NCBI GenBank assembly: GCA_043774625.1
Contig: JAYVTG010000007.1
Coordinates: 20,746 to 84,745, forward strand
Reading direction: 5' to 3'
Length of the DNA stretch: 64,000 bases
DNA from: JAAFIP01 sp043774625
GTDB lineage: Bacteria; Pseudomonadota; Gammaproteobacteria; Burkholderiales; Burkholderiaceae_C
The translations under genes and the position numbers were made by a program. The notes beneath the pieces are model-generated. The model saw nothing but the letters and a program-made list of their open reading frames with translations, was not told the DNA's origin and searched no databases. Shown piece by piece: positions 26,196-34,399 of the stretch. The stretch's first letter is position 1; every line of letters begins with the position of its first letter.

Positions 26196-26822
26196 TTAGT
26201 GCAAATGCCGTGGTTTGCGACCACCGCCGTGGCTACCACCACCCGTTGATCCACGCGGTGGGCGCCCCACTTGCAGCGAACTGACCAGTGCGTCAAAACG
26301 CTGGGTAAACAGTTTGTCTACTTCAGTCACCACACCCTCCAGTTCGGTGCGGTCAAAGTGACGCTCCATCAGCGCCATCACGTCTTCCACCAGCATGTCG
26401 CGCTGCACCTGCATGATGTCGCCGGGCGTAGGGCCTACAAACAGCATGACAAAGTCGTCACGCGATTCCTGGTCGCTTTCTTCTTCGTCATCCTCGTCAA
26501 ATTCAGTGTCGTAGATGCTGATCTCGATGCCTGCGCCAGCAGACGCGAGTTCATTCAGACCCATGCACATTTCTTCCAGTGCCTGGCGAAAGTCTTCTTC
26601 TGCTGGCACCGTCCAGCACATGTGCAGCACATGCTCTTTACTGTCCAGGCGCAGACCCGGCTCTTCTTCATACGAGCTGACAGCGCCTTTGACAAATGTT
26701 TTGGAACCTGTATAAGACCACAGTGGTTTTAAGGCTTCTTCAAGCTGGGCAAGCGTGATGTCCGGGCGCAAGGGCACATCGCCATGCACGTGAATTTCAT
26801 AGGGCGTGATTTTGGAAGACAT
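26196..26822 (-). CDS. DUF6806-like acidic protein
   Basis: A 208-aa soluble protein from MSSKITPYEIHVHGDVPL. It has a very acidic run (EFDEDDEEESDQESRDD) near residue 120 and a glycine-rich basic tail (STGGGSHGGGRKPRHLH). The first part resembles the betaproteobacterial DUF6806 family; function is unknown. A longer in-frame reading from 26915 exists but has no support. It lies in front of the iol genes on the same strand with a 109-base gap. Confidence 0.7.
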   Translation of the reverse strand: MSSKITPYEIHVHGDVPLRPDITLAQLEEALKPLWSYTGSKTFVKGAVSSYEEEPGLRLDSKEHVLHMCWTVPAEEDFRQALEEMCMGLNELASAGAGIEISIYDTEFDEDDEEESDQESRDDFVMLFVGPTPGDIMQVQRDMLVEDVMALMERHFDRTELEGVVTEVDKLFTQRFDALVSSLQVGRPPRGSTGGGSHGGGRKPRHLH

Positions 26823-26931
26823 GGGATTAGTGTAGTACGCAAGAGCAGCAAGTGCAAAAGAATTTGCTCTTGCTGCACGGGGGAGGAAAGAGAAACGGGA
26901 TATTAACCCATGCACATCCCAAACTACCGCA

Positions 26932-27753
26932 TCAAATGGGTGTTTTAGTCAACATCCACTCGTGCGCAGGGTCGTTTTTGAAGACCCAGAATCGGTTCGG
27001 GCCAGCCATGACGTTCAGGTAATAAAGATCATAACCATGCGACGCCACTACAGGATGGTAACCGCGCGGCACCATCACCACGTCGTGGTTTTCTACCGCA
27101 CAGGCTTCGTCCAGGCTGCGGTCATCGGTGTACACACGCTGAAAGGCAAAGCCCTGGGGCGGGCTCAAGCGGTGGTAGTAGGTTTCTTCCAGTTGCGTCT
27201 CAAGGGGCGGGGTTTCTACGTCGTGTTTATGCGGTGGGTAGCTGGATGAATGGCTGGCCGGGGTCATCACCTCCACCACCAACAAGTGCGCGGCCGTGGG
27301 GTCGTCGTGCGGCAAGATGTCGCAAATGTAACGCGTGTTGCTGCCATTGCCGCGCACGCTGCGGCGCATGCTGGCGGGGTCGATCACGCGGACAGTGCGT
27401 GCCAAATTACCATCGCCCGCAGGAGCAGTGCACAAAGCCACCTCTGCCGCGTAGGTGGCACGTATCGTCACTGTTTTGCCTGCTGGCACATAGACAGCGG
27501 CGGGCGATATATCGTCAAACACGCTGGTGCGTATGCCCAAGCCGGTGTGGGATTGGCCGTCTACCGTCACATCTACCGTGCCAGTCAACACAACTAGACA
27601 CAGCTCACGTGTTCCAGTGTCTATGGTTTCTGTCTCATCGGCAGCCAAACGCACTGCGCGAAAACCCACATGCGTCCAACCTGCCCGCTGCGGCGTCACG
27701 TTCACAATCTCGCGCCCAACAGGCGCGGCTTTGGCAAGCAAGGGGCTGACCAT
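26932..27753 (-). CDS. iolB: 5-deoxy-glucuronate isomerase
   Basis: Converts 5-deoxy-D-glucuronate to 2-deoxy-5-keto-D-gluconate in myo-inositol breakdown. It is 273 aa from the ATG at 27753 that follows the iolE stop by one base; an upstream TTG at 27783 is less likely. The bicupin fold is shown by VTPQRAGWTHVGF at the start, PPHKHD and YYHRLSPPQGFAFQRVYTDD, and VVMVPRGYHPVVASHGYDLYYLN, whose His and Glu residues bind metal. It is the last gene of the iolCDEB unit. Confidence 0.93.
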   Translation of the reverse strand: MVSPLLAKAAPVGREIVNVTPQRAGWTHVGFRAVRLAADETETIDTGTRELCLVVLTGTVDVTVDGQSHTGLGIRTSVFDDISPAAVYVPAGKTVTIRATYAAEVALCTAPAGDGNLARTVRVIDPASMRRSVRGNGSNTRYICDILPHDDPTAAHLLVVEVMTPASHSSSYPPHKHDVETPPLETQLEETYYHRLSPPQGFAFQRVYTDDRSLDEACAVENHDVVMVPRGYHPVVASHGYDLYYLNVMAGPNRFWVFKNDPAHEWMLTKTPI

Positions 27754-27754
27754 A

Positions 27755-28666
27755 TCAAGCGGCCTGATTGATGCGATTGACAATACCGCGCAGGGTGTCG
27801 TAACCCTTCTTGGCGTATTGGTAGCTCGGTGCCACCGCCGGGTCTTGCTCAGCTTCTACTACCAGCCAGCCTTCATAACCTGCGGTGTGCAGCGTAGACA
27901 AGACCGCGTTGTAGTCAATCACACCATCACCCGGCACCGTAAAGGTGCCGTTGATCACACCTGTCAAAAAGCTCCAGCCATCGTTGCGTGAGCTGGCAAT
28001 GACCTGCGGGCGCACGTCCTTGCAGTGCACGTGTACGATGCGGGCCAGGTGCTTTTTCATTTCAACCACTGGGTCGGTTGCTCCGCCAAAATACGCATGG
28101 CCCGTGTCAAACAGTAAACCTACTGCCGCCGGGTCGGTCAGAGCCATCAGCTTGTCAATGTCTTGTGGCGACTCTACATACGCACCCATGTGGTGGTGAT
28201 AAGCCAGTTTGATGCCATAGGTTTTGAGCAAATGTGCCCCAAAGGCGTTGAGCCGCTGCGCGTATGCCTGCCACAGTGCATCGTTCATGAAGTGTGGCCG
28301 CTTGGACACGGGCGTGTCGATCTGGCCCTGCACAGTGCCAGCGCATTCACCGTACACCACCACTTTTACGCCGTTGAACTGCAACTTGGCCATATGCGCC
28401 TTGCAGCGCTCAATTTCGTTGTCTACCGTGTCTTCAGCCAAAAACCCCGAATACCAGCCTGACACGCAAGCCATGCCAAACTCGTCCAGTTTGGCTTTCA
28501 GGCCTGGGCCATCTTTGGGGAATTTATTACCCAGCTCAAAACCTTCGTAGCCAATTTCCTTGCCTTCAGATAGTGCTGTTTCCAAAGGCGTTTCTCCGCC
28601 CAGTGCGGGTAGATCATCGTTCATCCAGCTAATCGGGTTGATACCGATGCGTACGTTCCAGTTCAT
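27755..28666 (-). CDS. iolE: Inosose dehydratase
   Basis: Dehydrates 2-keto-myo-inositol to the trihydroxycyclohexanedione. It is 303 aa from MNWNVRIGINPISWMNDDLP. It has a TIM-barrel xylose-isomerase-like fold with metal ligands in GYEGFELG, GLLFDTGHAYFGG and HVHCKDVR. Spacing from iolD is 29 bases and from iolB one base, consistent with one operon. Confidence 0.93.
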   Translation of the reverse strand: MNWNVRIGINPISWMNDDLPALGGETPLETALSEGKEIGYEGFELGNKFPKDGPGLKAKLDEFGMACVSGWYSGFLAEDTVDNEIERCKAHMAKLQFNGVKVVVYGECAGTVQGQIDTPVSKRPHFMNDALWQAYAQRLNAFGAHLLKTYGIKLAYHHHMGAYVESPQDIDKLMALTDPAAVGLLFDTGHAYFGGATDPVVEMKKHLARIVHVHCKDVRPQVIASSRNDGWSFLTGVINGTFTVPGDGVIDYNAVLSTLHTAGYEGWLVVEAEQDPAVAPSYQYAKKGYDTLRGIVNRINQAA

Positions 28667-28695
28667 CGTCAGTTGCTTTCTTGGTGTGTTAAAAA

Positions 28696-30570
28696 TTAAA
28701 TCCGTTGGTCTTTTTTGCCAACCACGTAGCGCGCATGGGCCTCGTTCACTTCTGTGCGAATTGACACTTGCGGGATGGCCACCTCCCACCAGCAGCCCCC
28801 CTCACTCACGCGGGTGTGGGTGGTGTCAATCACCAACACCTGAGTGCGCTTGGCAGCGCGGGCTTGCACCATGGCAGCTTTCAATTCGGCCACATTTTTA
28901 ACATGCACGGCATCAGCGCCCATGCTGCGCGCGTGCATGGCAAAGTCAATATTACTAGCTTCGCCACCAACTGCAACGCAATCATCCAGCAGGTTGTTAA
29001 AACCAGTAATACCCGAGCTGACCTGCAAACGCTGAATGCAGCCATACCCCCGGTTGTCCAGCACCACGACGATGATTTTTTTGCCCAGCATGACCGAGGT
29101 GGCCAGCTCAGAATTCATCATCATGTAGGAACCATCGCCCACCATCACAATCACTTCCTGTTCTGGCCGCGCCATCTTCACGCCCAGACCCCCTGCAATC
29201 TCGTAGCCCATGCAGGAATAGCCGTATTCCATATGGTAGTTGCCGGGGCTGCTGGCGCGCCACAGTTTGTGCAGTTCGGCTGGTAATGTGCCTGCTGCAC
29301 ACACTGCAACGTCTGTGGTACCACTGTTGCCGCCCGCATCGTTCAGTGAATCACGCACCGCACCAATCACCTCGCCGTCATACGGCAACACGCCCGGTTG
29401 CGCTGCAGCGGTGGTGATTTCTGTCACTCGCTGGTTCCACTGCGCGGCCAGTTCTTTGGCGCGCAGCGTCCAGGCTGCATCGGCCTTCCAGTCGGCCAGC
29501 ACCTCGGTTAATTGCTCCATCCCTGCCCGTGCATCCGCCACCAGGGATGCACCATTCCATTTGCCTGCATCAAAGCTTTGCACGTTCAGGCTGAGGAGTT
29601 TGGCGTTTGCAAAAAGCGCATGCGAGCCGGTTGTAAAGTCTTGCAGGCGCGTGCCGACGGCAAACACTACGTCCGCATTGCGGGCCATCTCATTGGCATG
29701 GTTTGCGCCATCAACGCCGATAGCACCCAGGTTCAATGGATGGTCCCAAGGAAAACTGCTTTTACCGCCATGCGACTCCACCACGGGCACACCATGCTTT
29801 TCAGCAAAGACCCTCAGCGCGCCACTGGCATGGCTGTACAGCACACCGCCGCCCACAACGATGAGAGGCTGACGCGCCGTCTTGAGCAAAGCGGCGGCGC
29901 GGGCCAGCTCACGTGCATCGGCGGGTGGACGGCGAAAACGCAACAGCTCCGGTTGCAAAAAACTTATCGGGCAATCAAAAGCATGGGTTTGCACATCTTG
30001 CGGCAGCGCCAGACACACGGGGCCGCAGTTGGCCGGGTCAGTCATCACCTGCACCGCACGCGGCAGCGCGGTAAGAATTTGCTCTGCCCGCGAGATACGG
30101 TCAAAGTAGCGGGTGACGGGGCGAAAGCAGTCGTTCACGCTGACATCGCCTTGCTGAAAATTTTCCAGTTGTTGCAACACCGGATCTGGCGCGCGTGATG
30201 CAAAAGTATCGCCCGGCAGCAGCAGCACAGGCAAGCGGTTCACGTGCGCCACCGCTGCTGCGGTTACCAAATTGGTAGCGCCAGGGCCAATGCTGGTGGT
30301 GACCGCCATGATGCGCTGGCGAAACTGTGCCTTGCTGTACGCAATGGCTGCATGCGCCATGCCCTGCTCGTTGTGCGCGCGGTAGGTGGGCAGCGCAGTT
30401 CTGTGGGTAGATAGTGCCTCGCCAATGCCAGCGACATTGCCGTGGCCAAAGATGGCGAATACGCCGCCGCAATAGGGCTGCACACTGCCGTCATGCATTT
30501 CTACCCGCAGCGCAGCCAGGTGCTCCACCAAGGCCTGGGACATTGTTAGTCGTTGAGTTTTCAACATCAC
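28696..30570 (-). CDS. iolD: 3D-(3,5/4)-trihydroxycyclohexane-1,2-dione acylhydrolase
   Basis: Thiamine-diphosphate enzyme that hydrolyses the cyclic dione to 5-deoxy-glucuronate. It is 624 aa with the three TPP-family domains: a first domain with the activating region YRAHNEQGMAHAAIAY near residue 55, a central domain, and the TPP-binding motif VGDGSYMMMNSELATS near residue 475. A second ATG lies one codon further in. The gap to iolC is 2 bases, so translation is probably coupled. Confidence 0.93.
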   Translation of the reverse strand: MMLKTQRLTMSQALVEHLAALRVEMHDGSVQPYCGGVFAIFGHGNVAGIGEALSTHRTALPTYRAHNEQGMAHAAIAYSKAQFRQRIMAVTTSIGPGATNLVTAAAVAHVNRLPVLLLPGDTFASRAPDPVLQQLENFQQGDVSVNDCFRPVTRYFDRISRAEQILTALPRAVQVMTDPANCGPVCLALPQDVQTHAFDCPISFLQPELLRFRRPPADARELARAAALLKTARQPLIVVGGGVLYSHASGALRVFAEKHGVPVVESHGGKSSFPWDHPLNLGAIGVDGANHANEMARNADVVFAVGTRLQDFTTGSHALFANAKLLSLNVQSFDAGKWNGASLVADARAGMEQLTEVLADWKADAAWTLRAKELAAQWNQRVTEITTAAAQPGVLPYDGEVIGAVRDSLNDAGGNSGTTDVAVCAAGTLPAELHKLWRASSPGNYHMEYGYSCMGYEIAGGLGVKMARPEQEVIVMVGDGSYMMMNSELATSVMLGKKIIVVVLDNRGYGCIQRLQVSSGITGFNNLLDDCVAVGGEASNIDFAMHARSMGADAVHVKNVAELKAAMVQARAAKRTQVLVIDTTHTRVSEGGCWWEVAIPQVSIRTEVNEAHARYVVGKKDQRI

Positions 30571-30572
30571 AT

Positions 30573-32522
30573 TCAGTTTAAATTTTCAACACTGTGGCGT
30601 GTACGCCAAGCGTTCACCAGCACGGTGAAATTGTGCGCTACCTCGCTGATAAAAGCTTGATCCGTCATTTCTTGCTTCAACCAGCGTAACGACGCGTCTG
30701 CCCACAAACTGCGTCCCACCATAAAGCCTTTGACGACCGGATTGGTGGCGTTGCGAAAGCTGCTGGCCAAATGTGCAATTGGCTGGTTTAAACCCAGGAT
30801 AACAGCGCCACGGCATTGCGGGTCACTCTCGGCTATCAACTGCTCAAGCGCCGACCAACCGGTCGCCTGCATGGGTGCCAGCTTCCACCATTCAGGTTTG
30901 ATGCCCAGGTTGTAAAAACGCTTGACACTACGCAGCACCGATGCGTCTTCAGTACCCGCCGCGGTGAGTGCACGTGGCAAAATAATTTCAAGCAGCAACT
31001 CGTTACCGCTGACGCGCGTGGCTTCCCACAGCTCCAGCACTTTTTGCTCTTGCTCCAGGCGTAGCGCGTAAGCGTCGTCCGGGTGGTAGTGCACCAGGCA
31101 TTTGACGACTTGTTCGGTCGGCCAGCGCATCAGCGCACTGCCAATGGATCGTGTACCGTCAAAACGTAACGGGCGTGACCCCGGCAACTCCACCGGCCTG
31201 CCCACCCACCAGCCGCGTCCGGTCGCACTGGCCAAAGCATCGGCCCCGTAGTCGCCACCGTCGATCAACACACCGGTATGGCCTTGCAAATAGCAGTCTG
31301 ACTCGACTTGCTCAGTGGCCTTGACCAATAGTTTCTTCAATGCCGGGATGCGTGACTCGCTCACTCCTGCTTCTCGCGCCATCTCCAAAAACTGGCTGCG
31401 ATGGTCAAACGCCATCACACACAGCTCATTCCACTGTGGGCGCGCTGCGGTAGTGCGGTGCAAGTGCGCAAGCTGCTGGTCGGCATCGACCTTGGGGTTG
31501 CGATTGCCACTGAACCAGTGCGCCAACTCTGCGGGCGTGGGCATGGCAACAGAACACGCATGGCGTGACACCACGATGGCACCACAGGCGTTGGCCACTT
31601 GGGTCGCTTGTGCCCAGTCTTTGCCCTGCAACAAGCTGGCCATCAAACCCGACAAAAACGCATCGCCCGCGCCCAGCACATTGAGTACTTCCACGCGTTC
31701 GCCCAAATAAGTGGGGGCACTGTGAATGTCTGAAGGAATTGCAGCTTCGATCACACAACAGCCCAAGGCTCCGCGCTTGACCACCAATGTTGCAGCGCTG
31801 ACTGAGCGCACAGCGCGCAGGCTGGCCATCAGGTCACCCCCCACACCACCAGCAATCAAAAACTCTTCTTCCGTGCCCACCAACAAGTCAAACTGCGGCA
31901 ACATTTCTTGCAATTTCTGCGTGACATGCGCATCTGCTACATAGCGGTTATCCCCCGCTCCGCGCGTAGTCAACCCCCATAGTACGGGGCGGTAGTCAAT
32001 GTCCAGCACCCTCACTACGCCGTGTGTTTTGGCATAGGACAACGCAGTTTGGGATGCGTGACGCGTTGTGGGCGTTGACAAATGCGTGCCAGTGATGGCC
32101 AGGGCGCGGCATTGTGCAATGAAGGATTCACTGATTGAGGCAGCGTCAATCGCCATATCCGCGCAGTTCTCGCGCACAAACAGTAACGGGAAGGTGTCGC
32201 GGTCTTTCAGGCCCAGCAACACCAAAGCAGTCAAGCGTTCAGAATCTACCTGCACCTGGCTGATGTCGCAGCCTTCTCGCAGCAGGGTTTCAGTCAAAAA
32301 GCGCCCCATTTGCTCATTGCCTACCCGCGAAATCATCGCGCTGCGCAAACCCAGCCTAGCCACGCCAAAGGCCAAATTGGCCGAACTGCCCCCCAAATAC
32401 ATGGCCATACTGCGGGCATCTTCTAGCCGCGCGCCAAACTGATTGGAATATAAATCCACCGCCAGCCTGCCAAGGCAGGCAAGGTCTATGCGTCGATCAG
32501 AAGGAAGCAGCAGATTGTTCAT
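30573..32522 (-). CDS. iolC: Fused 5-dehydro-2-deoxygluconokinase and DUF2090 aldolase-like protein
   Basis: A 649-aa fusion. Residues 1-330 form a PfkB sugar kinase (CLGRLAVDLY, YLGGSSANLAFG, and the ATP/anion-hole motif VLGAGDAFLSG near 295) that phosphorylates 2-deoxy-5-keto-gluconate. Residues about 360-640 form a DUF2090 domain resembling class I aldolases (VMAFDHRSQF, LIDGGDYGADAL, LKLAP-like WKLAPM, IILGLNQPI). This fusion is common in proteobacterial iol clusters and probably adds the IolJ-type cleavage step. First gene of iolCDEB; divergent from iolG. Confidence 0.92.
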   Translation of the reverse strand: MNNLLLPSDRRIDLACLGRLAVDLYSNQFGARLEDARSMAMYLGGSSANLAFGVARLGLRSAMISRVGNEQMGRFLTETLLREGCDISQVQVDSERLTALVLLGLKDRDTFPLLFVRENCADMAIDAASISESFIAQCRALAITGTHLSTPTTRHASQTALSYAKTHGVVRVLDIDYRPVLWGLTTRGAGDNRYVADAHVTQKLQEMLPQFDLLVGTEEEFLIAGGVGGDLMASLRAVRSVSAATLVVKRGALGCCVIEAAIPSDIHSAPTYLGERVEVLNVLGAGDAFLSGLMASLLQGKDWAQATQVANACGAIVVSRHACSVAMPTPAELAHWFSGNRNPKVDADQQLAHLHRTTAARPQWNELCVMAFDHRSQFLEMAREAGVSESRIPALKKLLVKATEQVESDCYLQGHTGVLIDGGDYGADALASATGRGWWVGRPVELPGSRPLRFDGTRSIGSALMRWPTEQVVKCLVHYHPDDAYALRLEQEQKVLELWEATRVSGNELLLEIILPRALTAAGTEDASVLRSVKRFYNLGIKPEWWKLAPMQATGWSALEQLIAESDPQCRGAVILGLNQPIAHLASSFRNATNPVVKGFMVGRSLWADASLRWLKQEMTDQAFISEVAHNFTVLVNAWRTRHSVENLN

Positions 32523-32708
32523 CTCAGATTAAACGCCCAAGGCTGGGCTTTATTTGTGGGTTGTAGCATTAAGTCAGATTGTCGCTACGCTTGATTTTAG
32601 AGAAAATAATTCGATTGAATACTTTTGAAATTTCTTTCCGCTTGCATTGGGTGCCGTTATAGTCCGTTTTAACTCCTTTTGTTTGTCAATTTATCTCCCG
32701 GAGATTTC
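32523..32708. promoter_or_regulatory. Divergent iolC/iolG promoter region
   Basis: This is 186 bases, AT-rich in the middle. A short dyad GAAATTTC occurs near 32630, and a TATAGT box near 32658 could serve iolG. I see no clear GGAA-N6-TTCC site of the kind reported for proteobacterial IolR, and no iolR gene is in the window. Confidence 0.4.
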
Positions 32709-33704
32709 ATGAAAAACGTTGCAGTTTTTGGCGCGGGCCGCATAGGCCGCATACACGCATCCAACATAGCCGCCCTGCCCGGCATCCACGTCAAATATGT
32801 AGCCGACCCGCAGGCTCAGTACGCCGCAGAATTGGCGCAAAAAGTGGGCGCTCAAGTGGCCAGCATTGACGCCGCATTGGCCGATACCAGTATTGACGTC
32901 GTAGCGATTTGCTCTTCGACCGACACCCACAGCGACCTGATTACCCGCGCCGCTGCTGCGGGCAAGCATATCTTTTGCGAAAAACCGGTAGATTTGTCTG
33001 TGCCTCGCGCCGAGGCTTGTGCCAAAGCTGTTGAAGCCGCTGGTGTAGCCTGCATGATCGGATTTCAGCGCCGCTTTGACCCCACCTTTGCCGAAGCCCG
33101 CGCCCGCATGGACCGTGGCGAAATTGGCAAACCCGAAATGTTGGTCGTCACCAGCCGCGACCCGGGCGCGCCGCCAGCAGACTACATCAAGGCATCAGGC
33201 GGCATTTTTCGTGACATGCTGATCCACGATCTGGACGTGTTCCGCTGGATATTGTGTGCCGATGGCGACGAAGCCGTGTGGCTCAGCGCTACGGGTTCTG
33301 TGTTGACCAACCCTGCCATCGCCGCTGTGGGCGACATGGACAGCACCGCCGTGACGATTCGCACCCGCTTGGGGCGCTTGTGCCAGATCAACACCAGCCG
33401 CCGCGCAGCGTATGGCTACGACCAGCGCTTTGAAGTGCTGGGGTCGCAAGGCCTGTTGCAGTGCGGCAACCACACGCCTTCACAAGTGATGCAGTGGGAC
33501 GCAAGCGGTGTGCGCGCAGATAAACCCGAGGCTTTCTTTTTACAGCGCTATGCAGCGGCTTACCGCCTGGAAATCTCACACTTTTTTGAATGCTTGCAAA
33601 CCGGCGCTGCTTTCAAGACAACCGTGGCCGATGGCGTGGCCGCACAAAAGCTGGCCGACGCGGCAACACAAAGTTGCCAAAGCGGCCTGCCTGTCACGTT
33701 TTAA
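32709..33704 (+). CDS. iolG: myo-Inositol 2-dehydrogenase
   Basis: NAD-dependent oxidation of myo-inositol to 2-keto-myo-inositol. It is 331 aa of the Gfo/Idh/MocA family from MKNVAVFGAGRIGRIHASN, with a GGAGA site. The Rossmann motif GAGRIG is at residues 8-13, the family EKP motif in IFCEKPVDLS near 98, and DMLIHDLDVFRWI carries the catalytic Asp-x3-His region. It is transcribed away from iolC. Its stop is 21 bases before a broken gene of the same family. Confidence 0.93.
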   Translation: MKNVAVFGAGRIGRIHASNIAALPGIHVKYVADPQAQYAAELAQKVGAQVASIDAALADTSIDVVAICSSTDTHSDLITRAAAAGKHIFCEKPVDLSVPRAEACAKAVEAAGVACMIGFQRRFDPTFAEARARMDRGEIGKPEMLVVTSRDPGAPPADYIKASGGIFRDMLIHDLDVFRWILCADGDEAVWLSATGSVLTNPAIAAVGDMDSTAVTIRTRLGRLCQINTSRRAAYGYDQRFEVLGSQGLLQCGNHTPSQVMQWDASGVRADKPEAFFLQRYAAAYRLEISHFFECLQTGAAFKTTVADGVAAQKLADAATQSCQSGLPVTF

Positions 33705-33725
33705 ACCCAAGAAAAAGTAAAGCCC

Positions 33726-33785
33726 ATGTCGCGCGGTTCGCACAAACTCAAAGTGGGCATTGCAGGCTTGGGGCGTATGGGCTAA
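33726..33785 (+). pseudogene. Remnant of a second Gfo/Idh/MocA dehydrogenase gene
   Basis: An ATG opens a reading MSRGSHKLKVGIAGLGRMG and then meets TAA. This is the N-terminal Rossmann strand and GxGxxG loop of an inositol-dehydrogenase-like protein. The normal continuation is GKRH/R; removing one T at 33783 would give GLGRMGKRR, so a frameshift is visible. After about 10 further bases no similarity to the family remains. The rest of the gene has been lost up to the tRNA cluster. Confidence 0.7.
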
Positions 33786-34014
33786 GCGCCGCATATCGTC
33801 TTCGCTATTGATGTCAATACTGATTCTATTACGTGGCGGTTTTTGGCCCATTGCTCAAAGGCTTTGAGCAGGCGCGCGCAGCCTTCTACCAAAGAGGGTA
33901 TGTCTTGGGGTGCGGGGAATCGAATGGGCATGGTGTTCAATCGGGCTTGCGCGAGGCTGATCTTACGCTGCCTGGGGGTTGGCATGCTGTGTGGACCATG
34001 CCTAAGGGGGTAGA
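33786..34014. other. Short region without a supported gene before tRNA-Leu
   Basis: Minus-strand frames are open here (a 67-codon reading ending at 33782), but it resembles nothing I know, has no ribosome-binding site, and its upstream extension crosses the tRNA-Leu gene. I treat it as junction sequence left after loss of the neighbouring dehydrogenase gene. Confidence 0.5.
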
Positions 34015-34107
34015 TGGTGCCTGGAACCGGAATCGAACCGGTACGCCCGCTGTGAACGAAGCGGCGGATTTTAAGTCCGCTGTGTCTACCTATTCCACCA
34101 TCCAGGC
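34015..34107 (-). tRNA. tRNA-Leu (UAA)
   Basis: On the minus strand it begins GCCTGGATGGTGGAATAGG and ends CCAGGCACCA with CCA encoded. The anticodon loop CTTAAAA carries UAA. The long variable arm is typical of class II tRNA-Leu. Confidence 0.95.
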
Positions 34108-34133
34108 CGATTTTAGGCGTAAGCCACAATGAT

Positions 34134-34208
34134 TGGAGGCGCGGGCCGGAGTCGAACCGACCTACACGGATTTGCAATCCGGTGCATAACCGCTTTGCTA
34201 CCGCGCCT
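34134..34208 (-). tRNA. tRNA-Cys (GCA)
   Basis: On the minus strand it begins AGGCGCGGTAGCAAAGCGG and ends in CGCGCCTCCA with CCA encoded and U73. The anticodon loop ATTGCAAAT carries GCA. Confidence 0.95.
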
Positions 34209-34235
34209 TAAACTTTTAAGAGTTAATGCATACAA

Positions 34236-34261
34236 AAAAGGGAAGCAGCTGCTTCCCTTTT
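34236..34261. terminator. Perfect 26-base palindrome with T run (minus strand)
   Basis: The arms AAAAGGGAAGCAG and CTGCTTCCCTTTT are perfect complements. On the minus strand the T run continues, so it looks like a terminator between tRNA-Gly and tRNA-Cys. Confidence 0.75.
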
Positions 34262-34294
34262 AGGCTGCTGTTTGAGGTTGCAAACAACACGATG

Positions 34295-34370
34295 TGGAGC
34301 GGGAAAAGAGGCTCGAACTCTCGACCTCAACCTTGGCAAGGTTGCGCTCTACCAACTGAGCTATTCCCGC
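34295..34370 (-). tRNA. tRNA-Gly (GCC)
   Basis: On the minus strand it begins GCGGGAATAGCTCAGTTGG and ends TTCCCGCTCCA with CCA encoded. The anticodon loop CTTGCCAAG carries GCC. Confidence 0.96.
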
Positions 34371-34399
34371 ATCGATAGATAAATTATAGCAGAAGATTT

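Noticed and set aside
30573..32522. iolC-DUF2090 fusion as a novel fusion
   Set aside because: The same fusion is widespread in proteobacterial inositol clusters, so it is noted only as annotation.
33782..34177. Minus-strand open frame near the tRNAs (131 codons)
   Set aside because: Its first half reads through tRNA-Leu and part of tRNA-Cys, and no ribosome-binding site or homology is visible.
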